DNA from: an archaeon
GTDB taxonomy: Archaea > Thermoproteota > Nitrososphaeria > Nitrososphaerales > Gagatemarchaeaceae
Direction of reading: 5' to 3'
DNA: 36,294 nucleotides
Assembly: GCA_902812495.1 (NCBI GenBank)
Contig: CADDZR010000013.1
Location: 1 to 36,294, forward strand
The position numbers were made by a program, and so were the translations under genes. This document shows positions 6,544 to 15,200 of the stretch, piece by piece. The notes beneath the pieces are model-generated. The model did not search any database. It saw only the letters and a list, made by a program, of their open reading frames with translations, and was not told the origin of the DNA. The stretch's first letter is position 1. Each line of letters starts with the position of its first letter.

Positions 6544-7692
6544 ATGAGAAGTAAATGGGTCGAGATAGTTGAAGGCGAAAGTAAGCTAAGAGTTCCTGAG
6601 AAGAGTATTGAGATGAAAGAACCTCCTCAGTACCCAGTATTTTACAACTTGGCAGCAAAGCTGAACAGGGATATCTCAATTTTGGTTGTTTCAGCAACTT
6701 CAGGAAAAAACTTTGCTGATATTATGGCAGGGCTTGGTGCAAGGTCTGTTAGGGTAGCGAATGAATCAGGGAGGGAGATACTATTTCATGCAAACGACAT
6801 AAATGTTAGAGCTATTGCAGCATGCAGAAGAAACGCAGCTCTAAACGGGGTTGGCAGTCTCTTTTACTTTACTTCCCGAGAAGCAAATGAACTTTGTTTT
6901 AGGTTAAGTTCAAGGGGCAGTTCCTTCGACTATGTAGATATAGACCCTTTTGGATCTCCTGCAACATACATCCAGGCGGGAGTCTCTATTGCCAGGGATG
7001 AGAGCATTCTATCCGTTACAGCAACAGATACAGCAGTTCTCTGCGGAGCACAGCGAAAGGTTGCATACAGAAGGTATATTGCGAGAACCATAAGAAACCA
7101 GTTTACACACGAAGCTGGACTCAGAATACTTGCAGGCTTTGTGTGCAGGGTCGCAGCAATCAACGACAGGGCATGCATTCCTGTTTTTGGACATTGCACA
7201 AGACATTACATAAGAGCGTACTTTAGGGTGCTAGAGAGCGCATCGATGGCTTCGAAGGTAGTTGATTCGCTTGCGTATGTTGCATTATGCAAGAAATGCT
7301 CGAGCATATTTGTTACGAAAGAAATAGGAAAATGTGATGAATGCAGCGGAGAGGTTGTGTATACTGGACCCATGTGGACAGGCAGAATCTCTGAACCTGC
7401 CCTTCTTTCTGGTATGAAGAAGTATGCAATAATGAAAAAAATGAATGAGGCAGCTGTCCTCATTGATAGGATAGAGAAAGCTGATGACCTTCCTCCTTAC
7501 GGTTTCAGAATAGAAGATTTATGCTCTTTAACCCACGTTCCAACAGTTCCGTATTCAAGGGTTAAAGAGATACTTGAAAGCAAGGGGTTCAAGTGTGAAA
7601 AACAACCTTATGAGAAAACAGGAATAAAGACAAATGCTCCCTACAGAGAGGTTCTTGATGCTATTCGGGAAGCAACAAAACTACGGCAGTAA
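6544..7692 (+). CDS. trm1: Trm1, tRNA (guanine(26)-N2)-dimethyltransferase
   Basis: 382 residues, normal archaeal length. The Rossmann methyltransferase part carries FHANDINVRAI and the catalytic DIDPFGSP (133-140). The C-terminal part has a four-cysteine zinc site (Cys249, 252, 264, 267) and the family segment YTGPMWTGRI. It makes m2,2G at position 26 of tRNAs from SAM. ATG start with AAAGGAA directly upstream. The last 52 bases overlap the 3' end of convergent rlmE. Confidence 0.95.
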   Translation: MRSKWVEIVEGESKLRVPEKSIEMKEPPQYPVFYNLAAKLNRDISILVVSATSGKNFADIMAGLGARSVRVANESGREILFHANDINVRAIAACRRNAALNGVGSLFYFTSREANELCFRLSSRGSSFDYVDIDPFGSPATYIQAGVSIARDESILSVTATDTAVLCGAQRKVAYRRYIARTIRNQFTHEAGLRILAGFVCRVAAINDRACIPVFGHCTRHYIRAYFRVLESASMASKVVDSLAYVALCKKCSSIFVTKEIGKCDECSGEVVYTGPMWTGRISEPALLSGMKKYAIMKKMNEAAVLIDRIEKADDLPPYGFRIEDLCSLTHVPTVPYSRVKEILESKGFKCEKQPYEKTGIKTNAPYREVLDAIREATKLRQ

Positions 7693-8264
7693 ACGTATAC
7701 TTCTGAGCTCTGTTTCCTGCTTGCTTCAGGCTTGCTCGTGGATACTGACAGGAAGTATGTCCTTGCTTTCTTTATTATATCTTTAAACCTCTCTCCATCA
7801 AACACTTTCATAAAAAGTGACCCATTTTTCCTCAGCAATATCGATGACAGGTCTAGCACCCTCTCAGTCATGTCAATCTGCCTGTTATGGTCAAGTTCCC
7901 ATATACCAGAGGTGTTTGGTGAGAGGTCCGAGAGCACGACGTCATAGCCTGAACTCGATATCTTAAGCAAGTCAGAAGCCAATGCCTCGTCATATATGTC
8001 GCGCTGTATCACTATTACATTCTTTGCAAGACCTTCAACCTTCTTTACATCAACACCAACCACAAGACCTTCCTCGCCAACAGCCTTTGACGCAACCTGA
8101 AGCCATCCACCTGGCGCAGAGCCCAGATCAAGCACAACCTGACCTCTTCTGAATATGTGGTACTTCCTGTCTGCCTGTATTAGCTTGAAAGCAGCCCTAC
8201 TCCTGTATCCAAGCTCCTTTGCGAGCCTTCTATACCTATCTCTTCTTGCCTCTATTAACCTCAT
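7641..8264 (-). CDS. rlmE: RlmE/FtsJ-type 23S rRNA 2'-O-methyltransferase
   Basis: 207 residues. The K-D-K-E tetrad of the FtsJ family is present: Lys27 (RAAFKLI), Asp113 (LSDLSPNTSG), Lys153 (LFMKVFDG) and Glu188 (SEVYVY). The SAM site is LDLGSAPGGWLQVA (45-58). It methylates a uridine 2'-OH in 23S rRNA (U2552 in E. coli). The ATG start overlaps the end of the cytidine deaminase gene by 29 bases, placing it last in the Gar1-TFB operon. The substrate is inferred from the family. Confidence 0.93.
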   Translation of the reverse strand: MRLIEARRDRYRRLAKELGYRSRAAFKLIQADRKYHIFRRGQVVLDLGSAPGGWLQVASKAVGEEGLVVGVDVKKVEGLAKNVIVIQRDIYDEALASDLLKISSSGYDVVLSDLSPNTSGIWELDHNRQIDMTERVLDLSSILLRKNGSLFMKVFDGERFKDIIKKARTYFLSVSTSKPEASRKQSSEVYVYCRSFVASRIASRTSL

Positions 8265-8655
8265 TTAATAGCCCACCAGGCTTAAAACTCTGAGGAAGAA
8301 GTTTCTTTATGGTTGTAACTTCGTGGAAACCATCCCCTCCGTGCCTTATGACTTTCATGTTCTCGTTAAACTCAAGCATAACCTGTCTACATGCACCGCA
8401 TGGCCTCGTGAATTCCTCAGACTCGCCATAGACAGCTATAGCCACTATTTCTCTCTCTCCTTCCGAAACAGCCTTGAATATTGCTGTCCTCTCAGCGCAG
8501 TTCGAGAGCCCGTATGATATGTTCTCTATATTGCAACCCTCGAAAATATTTCCTCCCTTGGTCAAGACAGCCGCACCTATTCTTACACCAGAGTAGGGGG
8601 AGTAAGCCCTCTTGCTTGCTTCTTTTGCCCTCTTAACAAGCTCTTCTATGTTCAC
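8236..8655 (-). CDS. cdd: Cytidine deaminase
   Basis: 139 residues, the size of homotetrameric cytidine deaminases. The catalytic NCAERTA motif supplies Cys53 (zinc) and Glu55 (proton shuttle), and PCGACRQ supplies the other zinc cysteines (86 and 89). It deaminates cytidine and deoxycytidine in pyrimidine salvage. The GTG start overlaps the upstream stop as GTGA, so translation is coupled to the RPC34-like gene although the functions look unrelated. Confidence 0.95.
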   Translation of the reverse strand: MNIEELVKRAKEASKRAYSPYSGVRIGAAVLTKGGNIFEGCNIENISYGLSNCAERTAIFKAVSEGEREIVAIAVYGESEEFTRPCGACRQVMLEFNENMKVIRHGGDGFHEVTTIKKLLPQSFKPGGLLNEVNRGKKR

Positions 8656-9116
8656 TTTGCAACTGCAACCTGTTTTTGCTGCTGATCAAACTCCCTTTTT
8701 TCTTTAACTACCCATGGCCCTATCCAGGGGCATATGAATGGGTTAATTTCACCTTCTGGGTTGCACTTTTGCTCATACTGGCACACAATGCATGGAGCAT
8801 TCTCTATAGATTTCATGTCTGTAGGGAAACGGAGAGGTGTTAGCTTGTATGTCCACCTCCCATCCTCAAGGACCTTTACCCTCCCTATCAGCCCCCTCCT
8901 CTCAAGCCTGATTGCAAGCCTTGACCCATCCCTGCTTGTTAATCCGAGCTCCTTCCATATTTCGCTCTGCAGTACACCGTCCTTACCTCTCTCAACTACG
9001 AGCTTGTAAACCTTGGATGTAAGGTCCACTAGCTCTTCCTCACTTATCTGTTGCCTTTCCTTTTCCTGCTGCTCTACATCATCCTTCTTTTGTTCCCTTT
9101 TCTGTCTTTTCTTCAT
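8652..9116 (-). CDS. RPC34-like winged-helix protein with C-terminal four-cysteine cluster
   Basis: 154 residues. A charged tail (1-28) precedes a winged-helix domain (about 30-95) with a B-block-like helix-turn-helix LQSEIWKELGLTSRDGSRLA and a basic wing. The C-terminus has Cys109, 112, 118 and 129 in CIVCQYEQKC...CPWIGPW, as expected of the 4Fe-4S-bearing end of RPC34/RPC39-type proteins. Orthologues of this RNA polymerase III subunit are known in Crenarchaeota and Thaumarchaeota. The ATGA overlap with TFB supports a role in transcription initiation. Identification is by motif and context; a stand-alone Fe-S regulator is the alternative. Confidence 0.7.
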   Translation of the reverse strand: MKKRQKREQKKDDVEQQEKERQQISEEELVDLTSKVYKLVVERGKDGVLQSEIWKELGLTSRDGSRLAIRLERRGLIGRVKVLEDGRWTYKLTPLRFPTDMKSIENAPCIVCQYEQKCNPEGEINPFICPWIGPWVVKEKREFDQQQKQVAVAK

Positions 9117-10066
9117 TCCGAAGGCATCAACTCCTGTCTTATTGTAAAGTTTTCAAGTATTTCCCTGCACCTATTTCTAACTGTAACTTCTGTCACTTCC
9201 GCGTATTCAGCTATCTCCCTTTGAGGTATTCTTGCTCCAAGCATAACAGCAGACAGATAGACATAGGCTGCAGCCAGACCTGCTGGAGCCTTCCCACTCG
9301 ATATTCTAGAGTCTGTTGTCTTCCTAGATAGCAAGAGTGCTAGATGCTCCACCTTCGGGTCTATCTTTGCAAGGTTTACAAGCTTCGATATGTACTTCTC
9401 AACAGATGGAGGAGGAACATACTCTCTTTCTACCTCCTTTAGCACAAGCCTGTAGTACCTCGCAACATTTCCCTTCTCCATGTTTGCTGCCCTTGCTATT
9501 TCCTTTATTGTTCTTGATATGCCACATTTCCTGCATGCTAGATAGACTGTCGCTGCTGCCATGCCCATGATTGACTTGCTCTTCGCTATCTTAAGTTTCA
9601 CAGAAGTTCTGTAAATCTGCGCAGCTGTCTCAGCAATACTATCAGGAAGGTTCAGAGAACTGCAGAGCTCCGATATCCTAGAAAGAACCATTGAAAGTGT
9701 CCTCTCCTCACTCGATATTGTCCTAATCCTGCTTTGCCACTTTTTCATCTTCTCAAAAGTTGCTCTTGTTGCTGGACCAACATTCCTCCCATGGAAGTCC
9801 TTGAGGAGAGGGCTTATCTCTGTGGTTAGACCAAAGTCATGAAGTGCTAGTGTTGTGGGTGCCCCAGCCCTTACCTTCTTCATCTTATCCTCTAGATCTA
9901 TTGCCTTCCACTCAGGGCTCGAATCTGCAGGAGCAACTGCAGTGTAACCACACGTTGGACAAACCTGTTCAGCCTTTTCTGTATCTCCTATCAACCTGTT
10001 ACCGCACACGGGACAGTCATTTCTGTAGTGGTCGTCTCTTCTGGACCAAGAACTCAGATGGCTCAT
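9113..10066 (-). CDS. tfb: Transcription initiation factor TFB (TFIIB homologue)
   Basis: 317 residues. N-terminal zinc ribbon with Cys18, Cys21, Cys36 and Cys39; a B-finger/linker with ISPLLKDFHGRNV and KMKKWQSRIR; then two cyclin-like repeats (about 118-210 and 215-310), the second ending with a helix-turn-helix that reads the BRE. It recruits RNA polymerase to TBP-bound TATA boxes. All expected parts are present, so it should be a functional general factor. ATG start overlapping the gar1 stop as ATGA. Confidence 0.97.
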   Translation of the reverse strand: MSHLSSWSRRDDHYRNDCPVCGNRLIGDTEKAEQVCPTCGYTAVAPADSSPEWKAIDLEDKMKKVRAGAPTTLALHDFGLTTEISPLLKDFHGRNVGPATRATFEKMKKWQSRIRTISSEERTLSMVLSRISELCSSLNLPDSIAETAAQIYRTSVKLKIAKSKSIMGMAAATVYLACRKCGISRTIKEIARAANMEKGNVARYYRLVLKEVEREYVPPPSVEKYISKLVNLAKIDPKVEHLALLLSRKTTDSRISSGKAPAGLAAAYVYLSAVMLGARIPQREIAEYAEVTEVTVRNRCREILENFTIRQELMPSE

Positions 10067-10281
10067 CTCCTGTAAACTTTTTCTCCCTTCTTTCCTTCCC
10101 TATCATTCAGCGGAAGAAGAGAAGCATATGGTTTCCTTACAGGTCCGATCAACTCAATAACCTTTCCAATTTTCCTCCCCTTCCCATCAAATAATATTGT
10201 CCCAAGATCTAGTTTTCCTGTGACCTTTATTATTAACCTGCCGCTCTTTGCTTTATGCAACAAAACACCAGCTTCCTCCAA
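10063..10281 (-). CDS. gar1: Gar1, H/ACA RNP component
   Basis: 72 residues forming the small beta-barrel of archaeal Gar1: LDLGTILFDGKGRKIGKVIELIGPV is the family core, followed by VRKPYASLLP. With Cbf5, Nop10 and L7Ae it makes the RNP that converts uridine to pseudouridine under guide RNA. The start is TTG 10281, nearly leaderless relative to the TATA box. It heads the operon with tfb, a common archaeal pairing. Confidence 0.9.
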   Translation of the reverse strand: MEEAGVLLHKAKSGRLIIKVTGKLDLGTILFDGKGRKIGKVIELIGPVRKPYASLLPLNDREGKKGEKVYRR

Positions 10282-10306
10282 TCTAATAATACAAAGCCAG
10301 AGGGAT

Positions 10307-10317
10307 GCTTTTAAATC
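10307..10317 (-). promoter_or_regulatory. TATA box of the gar1-tfb operon
   Basis: GATTTAAAAGC on the minus strand is a good archaeal TATA element centred about 31 bases upstream of TTG 10281. It predicts a leader of only a few bases, agreeing with the lack of a Shine-Dalgarno. Confidence 0.6.
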
Positions 10318-10338
10318 TTTACAATTCCTTGAACAAAG

Positions 10339-10632
10339 TCAACCCCTTTTCTTTCCCTTTAACGTGGAGAGTGCTTTCGCAACCTCAACTAGAACCTTCT
10401 GCTTTGGTCCTGTTTTCTTCACGGAAACGTAACCAGAGCTCTTCCAGAAGGCCCTTGGGTACCTTGCCTCTGATGCTACAGGCTCGAGACCAAGCTTACT
10501 GCAAGCCTCCAGAAGCTCGCTAAGAGAGGGCGATTTTGAAGCAAGGTTGAGAGGGACACGCCTTCCCTGCCTTCTTTTCAGAGATGAATCAAAGTAGTCA
10601 AGCCATAGAATGTACCTTTCGTAATCCTTCAA
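10339..10632 (-). CDS. srp19: Signal recognition particle protein SRP19
   Basis: 97 residues, the archaeal SRP19 size. Landmarks are ILWLDYFDSSLKRRQGRRVP at the N-terminus and the RNA-binding YPRAFWKSSGYVSV loop. It binds 7S RNA helices 6 and 8 and prepares them for SRP54. The start is TTG 10632, 13 bases after the S8e stop, so probably one transcript with rps8e. The end is basic. Confidence 0.92.
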   Translation of the reverse strand: MKDYERYILWLDYFDSSLKRRQGRRVPLNLASKSPSLSELLEACSKLGLEPVASEARYPRAFWKSSGYVSVKKTGPKQKVLVEVAKALSTLKGKKRG

Positions 10633-10645
10633 AAGAAAGACCCTG

Positions 10646-11023
10646 TTATATTAGAACTGCGTTCACGACACCGTTGTCTGTTGGTTTCGAGGTTACTTTC
10701 GCATCCCCTAGTTCTGTCTCTATTATTGCACCCATGGTTATCACACCCCTTCTCTGGTAGTCCCTGTTTGCTGGACTGCTCTTCACTCTGAGTATTCTTA
10801 CCTTCGAGACCTTGCCCTGCTTATCTGCTACGTTAGCATAGTTGTCAGAGACAACACCGACCCTAATATTGCCACCCCTTACCCTGAAAATTTTCCTCTT
10901 CGGTTCACCAACCAGAGGTTCGAGAGGGAATCCATCTCTCTCGTATGCTCTTCTTCCACGCATATGACGCCTCTTTCCACCTGTTTTCTTCCTCTTGAGC
11001 AAGTTCTCTACTGGCTTTGGCAT
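10646..11023 (-). CDS. rps8e: Ribosomal protein S8e
   Basis: 125 residues, typical for the short archaeal form. It has the basic N-terminal KRKKTGGKRRHMRGRRAYE, the core RVRGGNIRVGVVSDNYANV and the C-terminal ANRDYQRRGVITMGAIIET. A 30S subunit protein shared with eukaryotes. ATG start 34 bases after scpB with no Shine-Dalgarno; a weak TATA-like CTATTTACACG in the gap may add a separate start. Confidence 0.95.
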   Translation of the reverse strand: MPKPVENLLKRKKTGGKRRHMRGRRAYERDGFPLEPLVGEPKRKIFRVRGGNIRVGVVSDNYANVADKQGKVSKVRILRVKSSPANRDYQRRGVITMGAIIETELGDAKVTSKPTDNGVVNAVLI

Positions 11024-11057
11024 GCTTTACAGCCTTTGTAAAGACGTGTAAATAGAG

Positions 11058-11582
11058 TTATCTGAGGTCAAGTCTCCTTCCTTCGAGCTGTTTTTTCATG
11101 ACTGCGAGGTCAGTGCTTAAACCAAAATACTGCGCAAACCTCTCTGTTGTCCTGTATACCTTTGTCCTTCCCTGTCTCTCCCCTGCTATGAACCCGACAG
11201 ACTCTAGCTCCCTCAGATGAGAATAAACACTTGTGGACCTCCTTACGACAAGATCACTTGCCTTAACTGGTTGGAAGTAAGCTATGTAAGATAGTGTCCT
11301 GAGGGCACCCTTTGAGAGAAGAGGCCTAGTCGCAAATCTCCTTGCAAGCTGAGTGAACTCTGGCTTCAGCTGCATTGCAAATCTTTGCCCGGGATATTCG
11401 ACAACTTCTATTGCCTTGAGACTTGCCTTTACACGGCTTGCTATATCCCTAGCTATTGAGACAGCCTTCCTTAAAGAAGTTATACCAGCTGCCTTTGCAA
11501 GCTGCTCGGGGTCGAGAGGTCTACCCGCAGCATAAAGAGCTGCCTCTATTCTTGCAACATGCTGGTCAGCATCCTCACTCAA
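11058..11582 (-). CDS. scpB: ScpB, kleisin-associated SMC partner
   Basis: 174 residues of two winged-helix domains: ARIEAALYAAGRPLDPEQLAK marks the first, and LSKGALRTLSYIAYFQPVKASDL plus YSHLRELESVGFI the second. ScpB binds the middle of the ScpA kleisin and regulates the SMC ring in chromosome organisation. The start is TTG 11582, overlapping the scpA end by 8 bases, within a contiguous smc-scpA-scpB operon. Confidence 0.92.
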   Translation of the reverse strand: MSEDADQHVARIEAALYAAGRPLDPEQLAKAAGITSLRKAVSIARDIASRVKASLKAIEVVEYPGQRFAMQLKPEFTQLARRFATRPLLSKGALRTLSYIAYFQPVKASDLVVRRSTSVYSHLRELESVGFIAGERQGRTKVYRTTERFAQYFGLSTDLAVMKKQLEGRRLDLR

Positions 11583-12240
11583 TCTGGCCCACCGAGACTA
11601 TCAATGCATCCTCTTCTCCTTCTTCCTGGTTAATCACAACCTCCCCGTTATTTGCGGCAAACAGTAAAAGTATGAAGATCCTCGCGGCATCTATCGGAGA
11701 CAGACCAGAGAGAAGCTCTGAGAGCATGACCTTACCTTCCGCACCAAGTCTTTCATGAAGTATTTTCCTGAATTCTATGAAAAGAGTTTGAAGCGTCTGG
11801 AAGTAGTTTTCGAACCTTGGCGGCTCTATTTCCTCAACAGAGAGGATTGAGCCTTCTGCCCTCTCTGCTGTTTCGTTTGTTATCTGTTCAAGTATCCTCG
11901 AAAGCTCCTCAAAAAGTTCCTCAAGTGTTGTTGAATAGACCTCGTATCTGAATGGCATAACAATGAACTGCGGAGGTTCCGTTAGCTGAGTTGTTCTCTG
12001 TTGCATTCTCAACCTCTCAAAGAAGAAAAGTGTCTCAACCTTAAGCCTGTATATTGTTGCAGAGGATAGCGCAGCTGTGCCTGCAGCCCTCATGTCTATT
12101 AGCCCTGAGCTTGTTACTGCCTTAAGGAACATGTCTAGAAGCTCTGATATGTTTATTTCCCAAGGGCTTTTCCTTCTCGCAAGGCTTGGGTCTATGAGTA
12201 TGTTAAGTGGAGGCTTGGAAAGGAAGCCAGAAGAGGACAT
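11575..12240 (-). CDS. scpA: ScpA, kleisin subunit of SMC
   Basis: 221 residues, within the usual archaeal ScpA size. The N-terminal PPLNILIDPSLARRKSPWEINISELLDMFL helix pair matches the kleisin segment that contacts the SMC neck. The acidic middle binds ScpB, and the C-terminus (SPIDAARIFILLLFAANNGEVV) is the winged helix that closes on the SMC head. ATG immediately follows the smc TAG, so translation is coupled. Confidence 0.9.
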   Translation of the reverse strand: MSSSGFLSKPPLNILIDPSLARRKSPWEINISELLDMFLKAVTSSGLIDMRAAGTAALSSATIYRLKVETLFFFERLRMQQRTTQLTEPPQFIVMPFRYEVYSTTLEELFEELSRILEQITNETAERAEGSILSVEEIEPPRFENYFQTLQTLFIEFRKILHERLGAEGKVMLSELLSGLSPIDAARIFILLLFAANNGEVVINQEEGEEDALIVSVGQIE

Positions 12241-15200
12241 CTATGCCCTCACCTCCGCAGGTCTGTAGTGTACTACCCTTGAGATGCCACCAGCAGAATA
12301 AACACCGTAAGTTATGTTGCTTTTGGATACAATTACATCCCTCAGAGTTATGGCTATTATCTGGGCCGATGCCGACCTCTCAAGTAGGAAATCTGCTAGA
12401 TTAGAGGTATTAATGGCATCAAGGTTAGCATCTATCTCATCAAAGAGGTAAAACGGATGCTGTTTCACACTCTGCATAGCAAGTATTAGCGAGACACCTG
12501 CAACAGCTTTCTCTCCGCCAGAAAGGGAGGCAGATTCCCAAGCTGGCTTTGTACCGAACCTTGCATAAAGCATCATACCACCAGTAAATATTTCATCTGG
12601 CTTCTCAAGTTCAAGCCATGCTTCACCGTTTGTCAGTTTGCTGAATATCCTACTGAACTCTTCCTTTATTCTCTCAAAGGCCTTCATGAAGACACCCCTC
12701 TTTTCTTTCTCTATACTGTCTATAAACGAGACAATCGCATTCCTTTCTTTTTCAAGCTCGTTGTACCTTACAGAGAGGTTCTTGTACTGTGTGTAAGCTT
12801 CCCTGTATTGTTTGTCCGCACTTCTATTTACCCTCTGGGATATTTGGGTGTACTCCTCCTCTATCTCGGAGAGAAGTCTTTCAGAGTCCTCGAAAAACTC
12901 CAGCTCCTCTGTGTAGCCAAGCATCCTGAGGCTTCCAAGCGCCTCCTCAATCCTCTCCTTTGCTTGCTCTATCTGATTCCGAACAACGTAAATCTCTTTA
13001 TCAAGGGATGAAAGCTGCCTGGATACCGAATCCCTAGCTTCCTTAAGGGATTTTATCTTCGCTTCAAACTCATCTAAGACAGGCTGACTCCTTCTGGACG
13101 ATTCCTTTAGCTTCTCTATCTGTGCTTCGAGGCTCTCTTTCTGTGCCTGCAGTTCCCTTATTGTCTTTGGTGCATCCTTTACAAAATCCTTGTTTGCCTT
13201 GTACTCCTCTATTGCAGACTCTAGGTCAAGCTTGTTCTCCTGGAGCGATCTCATCAGGACATTTTCAAGATTTGCCTTTTCCTTTGTAAGCGAGAGATTT
13301 ACCTCAGCAATCTTATTTCTTACTAAAGATAGCTCTGATTCAAGGTTTGCCCTTGAAAGCTCGAGTTCTGAAAGCATCGAGTGCAGATTCATCTCCTTAA
13401 ACGAGGAGAGTGTGCTGTTCAGAGCTGAGATTGCCTTTATTATCGAATCCCTTGTCTGAACTAAAGAGTTATATTTTTTCTCAAGCCTTTGAACAACCCT
13501 CTCCTGCTTTAAGTATTCCTGGTTTATCGACCTGAAAACTGACCTGTATCTCGAGGATATCTTTGATATTGTCGATATCTCTGCCCTCATTGAAGAGACA
13601 TCAGCTATCCTTTTAGTCCTCTGCTTCAACAGGCTTTTCGATTCAGATTCGATACTATTTAGCTGAGATTTTCTCTTTTCTATAGCTTCCCTTAGCTTTC
13701 TTGCTGCCTCTGATATCTCAAATATTTCCTCTTCGCTCTCTATCTCTCCTATGAAAGATAGCTCGGGATCCAAAGAGCCATACCTAAAAGACCTACCTAG
13801 AGGTTCGAATACCTCCCCTTCCATCGTAACAGCTCTGAAGCCGTCAGAAGAAACAAGATAGCCTATTGCCTGCGTGCTGACTAGTAGTGTGTCGCCGCAG
13901 AGAAAGTTAACGACACCCCTTATCTTTTCGTCACACTCAACAAACCTTGAGAGTGTTCCAATAACACCAACTGTTTGTTGCTGCTTCAACTCCTTGCATG
14001 TTTCTACTTCGCTAAGCGGTATTATCCTGATCCTTGGAACCTTTAGAGACCTTGCTGCCTTAATCAGCTTTGTCATTGATTGCAGGTCCTCAACTATGAA
14101 AGCCCTCGTGCTTGCACCTAAAACTGCCCTTACTGCCTTTGCATGTTCCTTCTTGAATCCAATCATCCTGCCTAGTATGCCTATGTATCCAGGTACACCT
14201 CCCCTTTCACAAAGCTCAACTAGCCTCTTTTCCTCCTCGCTCTCCAGAACTTCCTTTCTCAGTGAAACAATTGCCTTTCCTTTCTGAACCTCCTCCCCTG
14301 CTCTTTCAAGAACCTTTGAAGCAGCTTCTATTATCGAGATTACCTTTTCCTTTTTGAGCTCAAGGTCTGAAAGATCCCCGTCTAGCTTCTTTAGGCTCTC
14401 TGTTGCTTCAGAATATATCGAGGAGAGCTTACTCATGTTGCTCTCTAGCTCTTTTAACACTGAGGAATAGCCATCAACTCTTTCCTTAAGCTCTACAAGT
14501 CTCTTCTTTTCTGAGTTAAGAGAAGCAAGTACGCCATTTATGCTTATCTCCGTAGCATTTTGTCTTTCAGAAAGCTCCTTTAGCTTCTCCTCTATCTTTA
14601 TTGCCTTTTTCGAATTTCTGTCTATCGTTTCCCTCAGGATTGACTGGGCTGCAGTAATATCATCCAGCTTCTGAGCTAGTTCTTTCCTCTTTTCTTCAAG
14701 CTTCTCGAGCTCGACGCTCATCTGCCTAACAAGAAAACTGCTTCTCGAAACCTCCCTTTCTTTGTTAGAAACAGCCTCCTTCAATGCAGGTATGGTATCC
14801 CTTTCTAGCTGCTGGAGAGCTAGCTCAGCCTCCTGAAGCTCGTGCGTCAGAGAATCAAGCTCGTTTGTTACTTGGGCCAGCTGGAGCTGAAGCTCGATAT
14901 GACTCTTTCCACCTCCCTGCACAACCTCGACAATGAACCTTGTCCTTTCCTCTTCCGTCTGTGAAATCTTTGCCTCGATCTCCCTGAGCCTGTTTGATGC
15001 TTCCTCTATCTTCGAAGCAACGTCTTTCTCCTGTTGGGATAACTCTGAAATCCTGGCCCTTAGCTCAGATATCCTCTTTGATGTCATGACAGCCCGCAAC
15101 CAATTTAACTGAGATTCCAGAACGTTTAACCTGATAAGCTCGTTTCTCTGCATGTCGAGCTGCTCTAGATAGCTCTTCATTTCCCCTATCCTTGCCATCG

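Noticed and set aside
12808-14287. Open frames on the plus strand inside smc
   Set aside because: They are antisense shadows of a clear SMC gene and have no motif or start signal.
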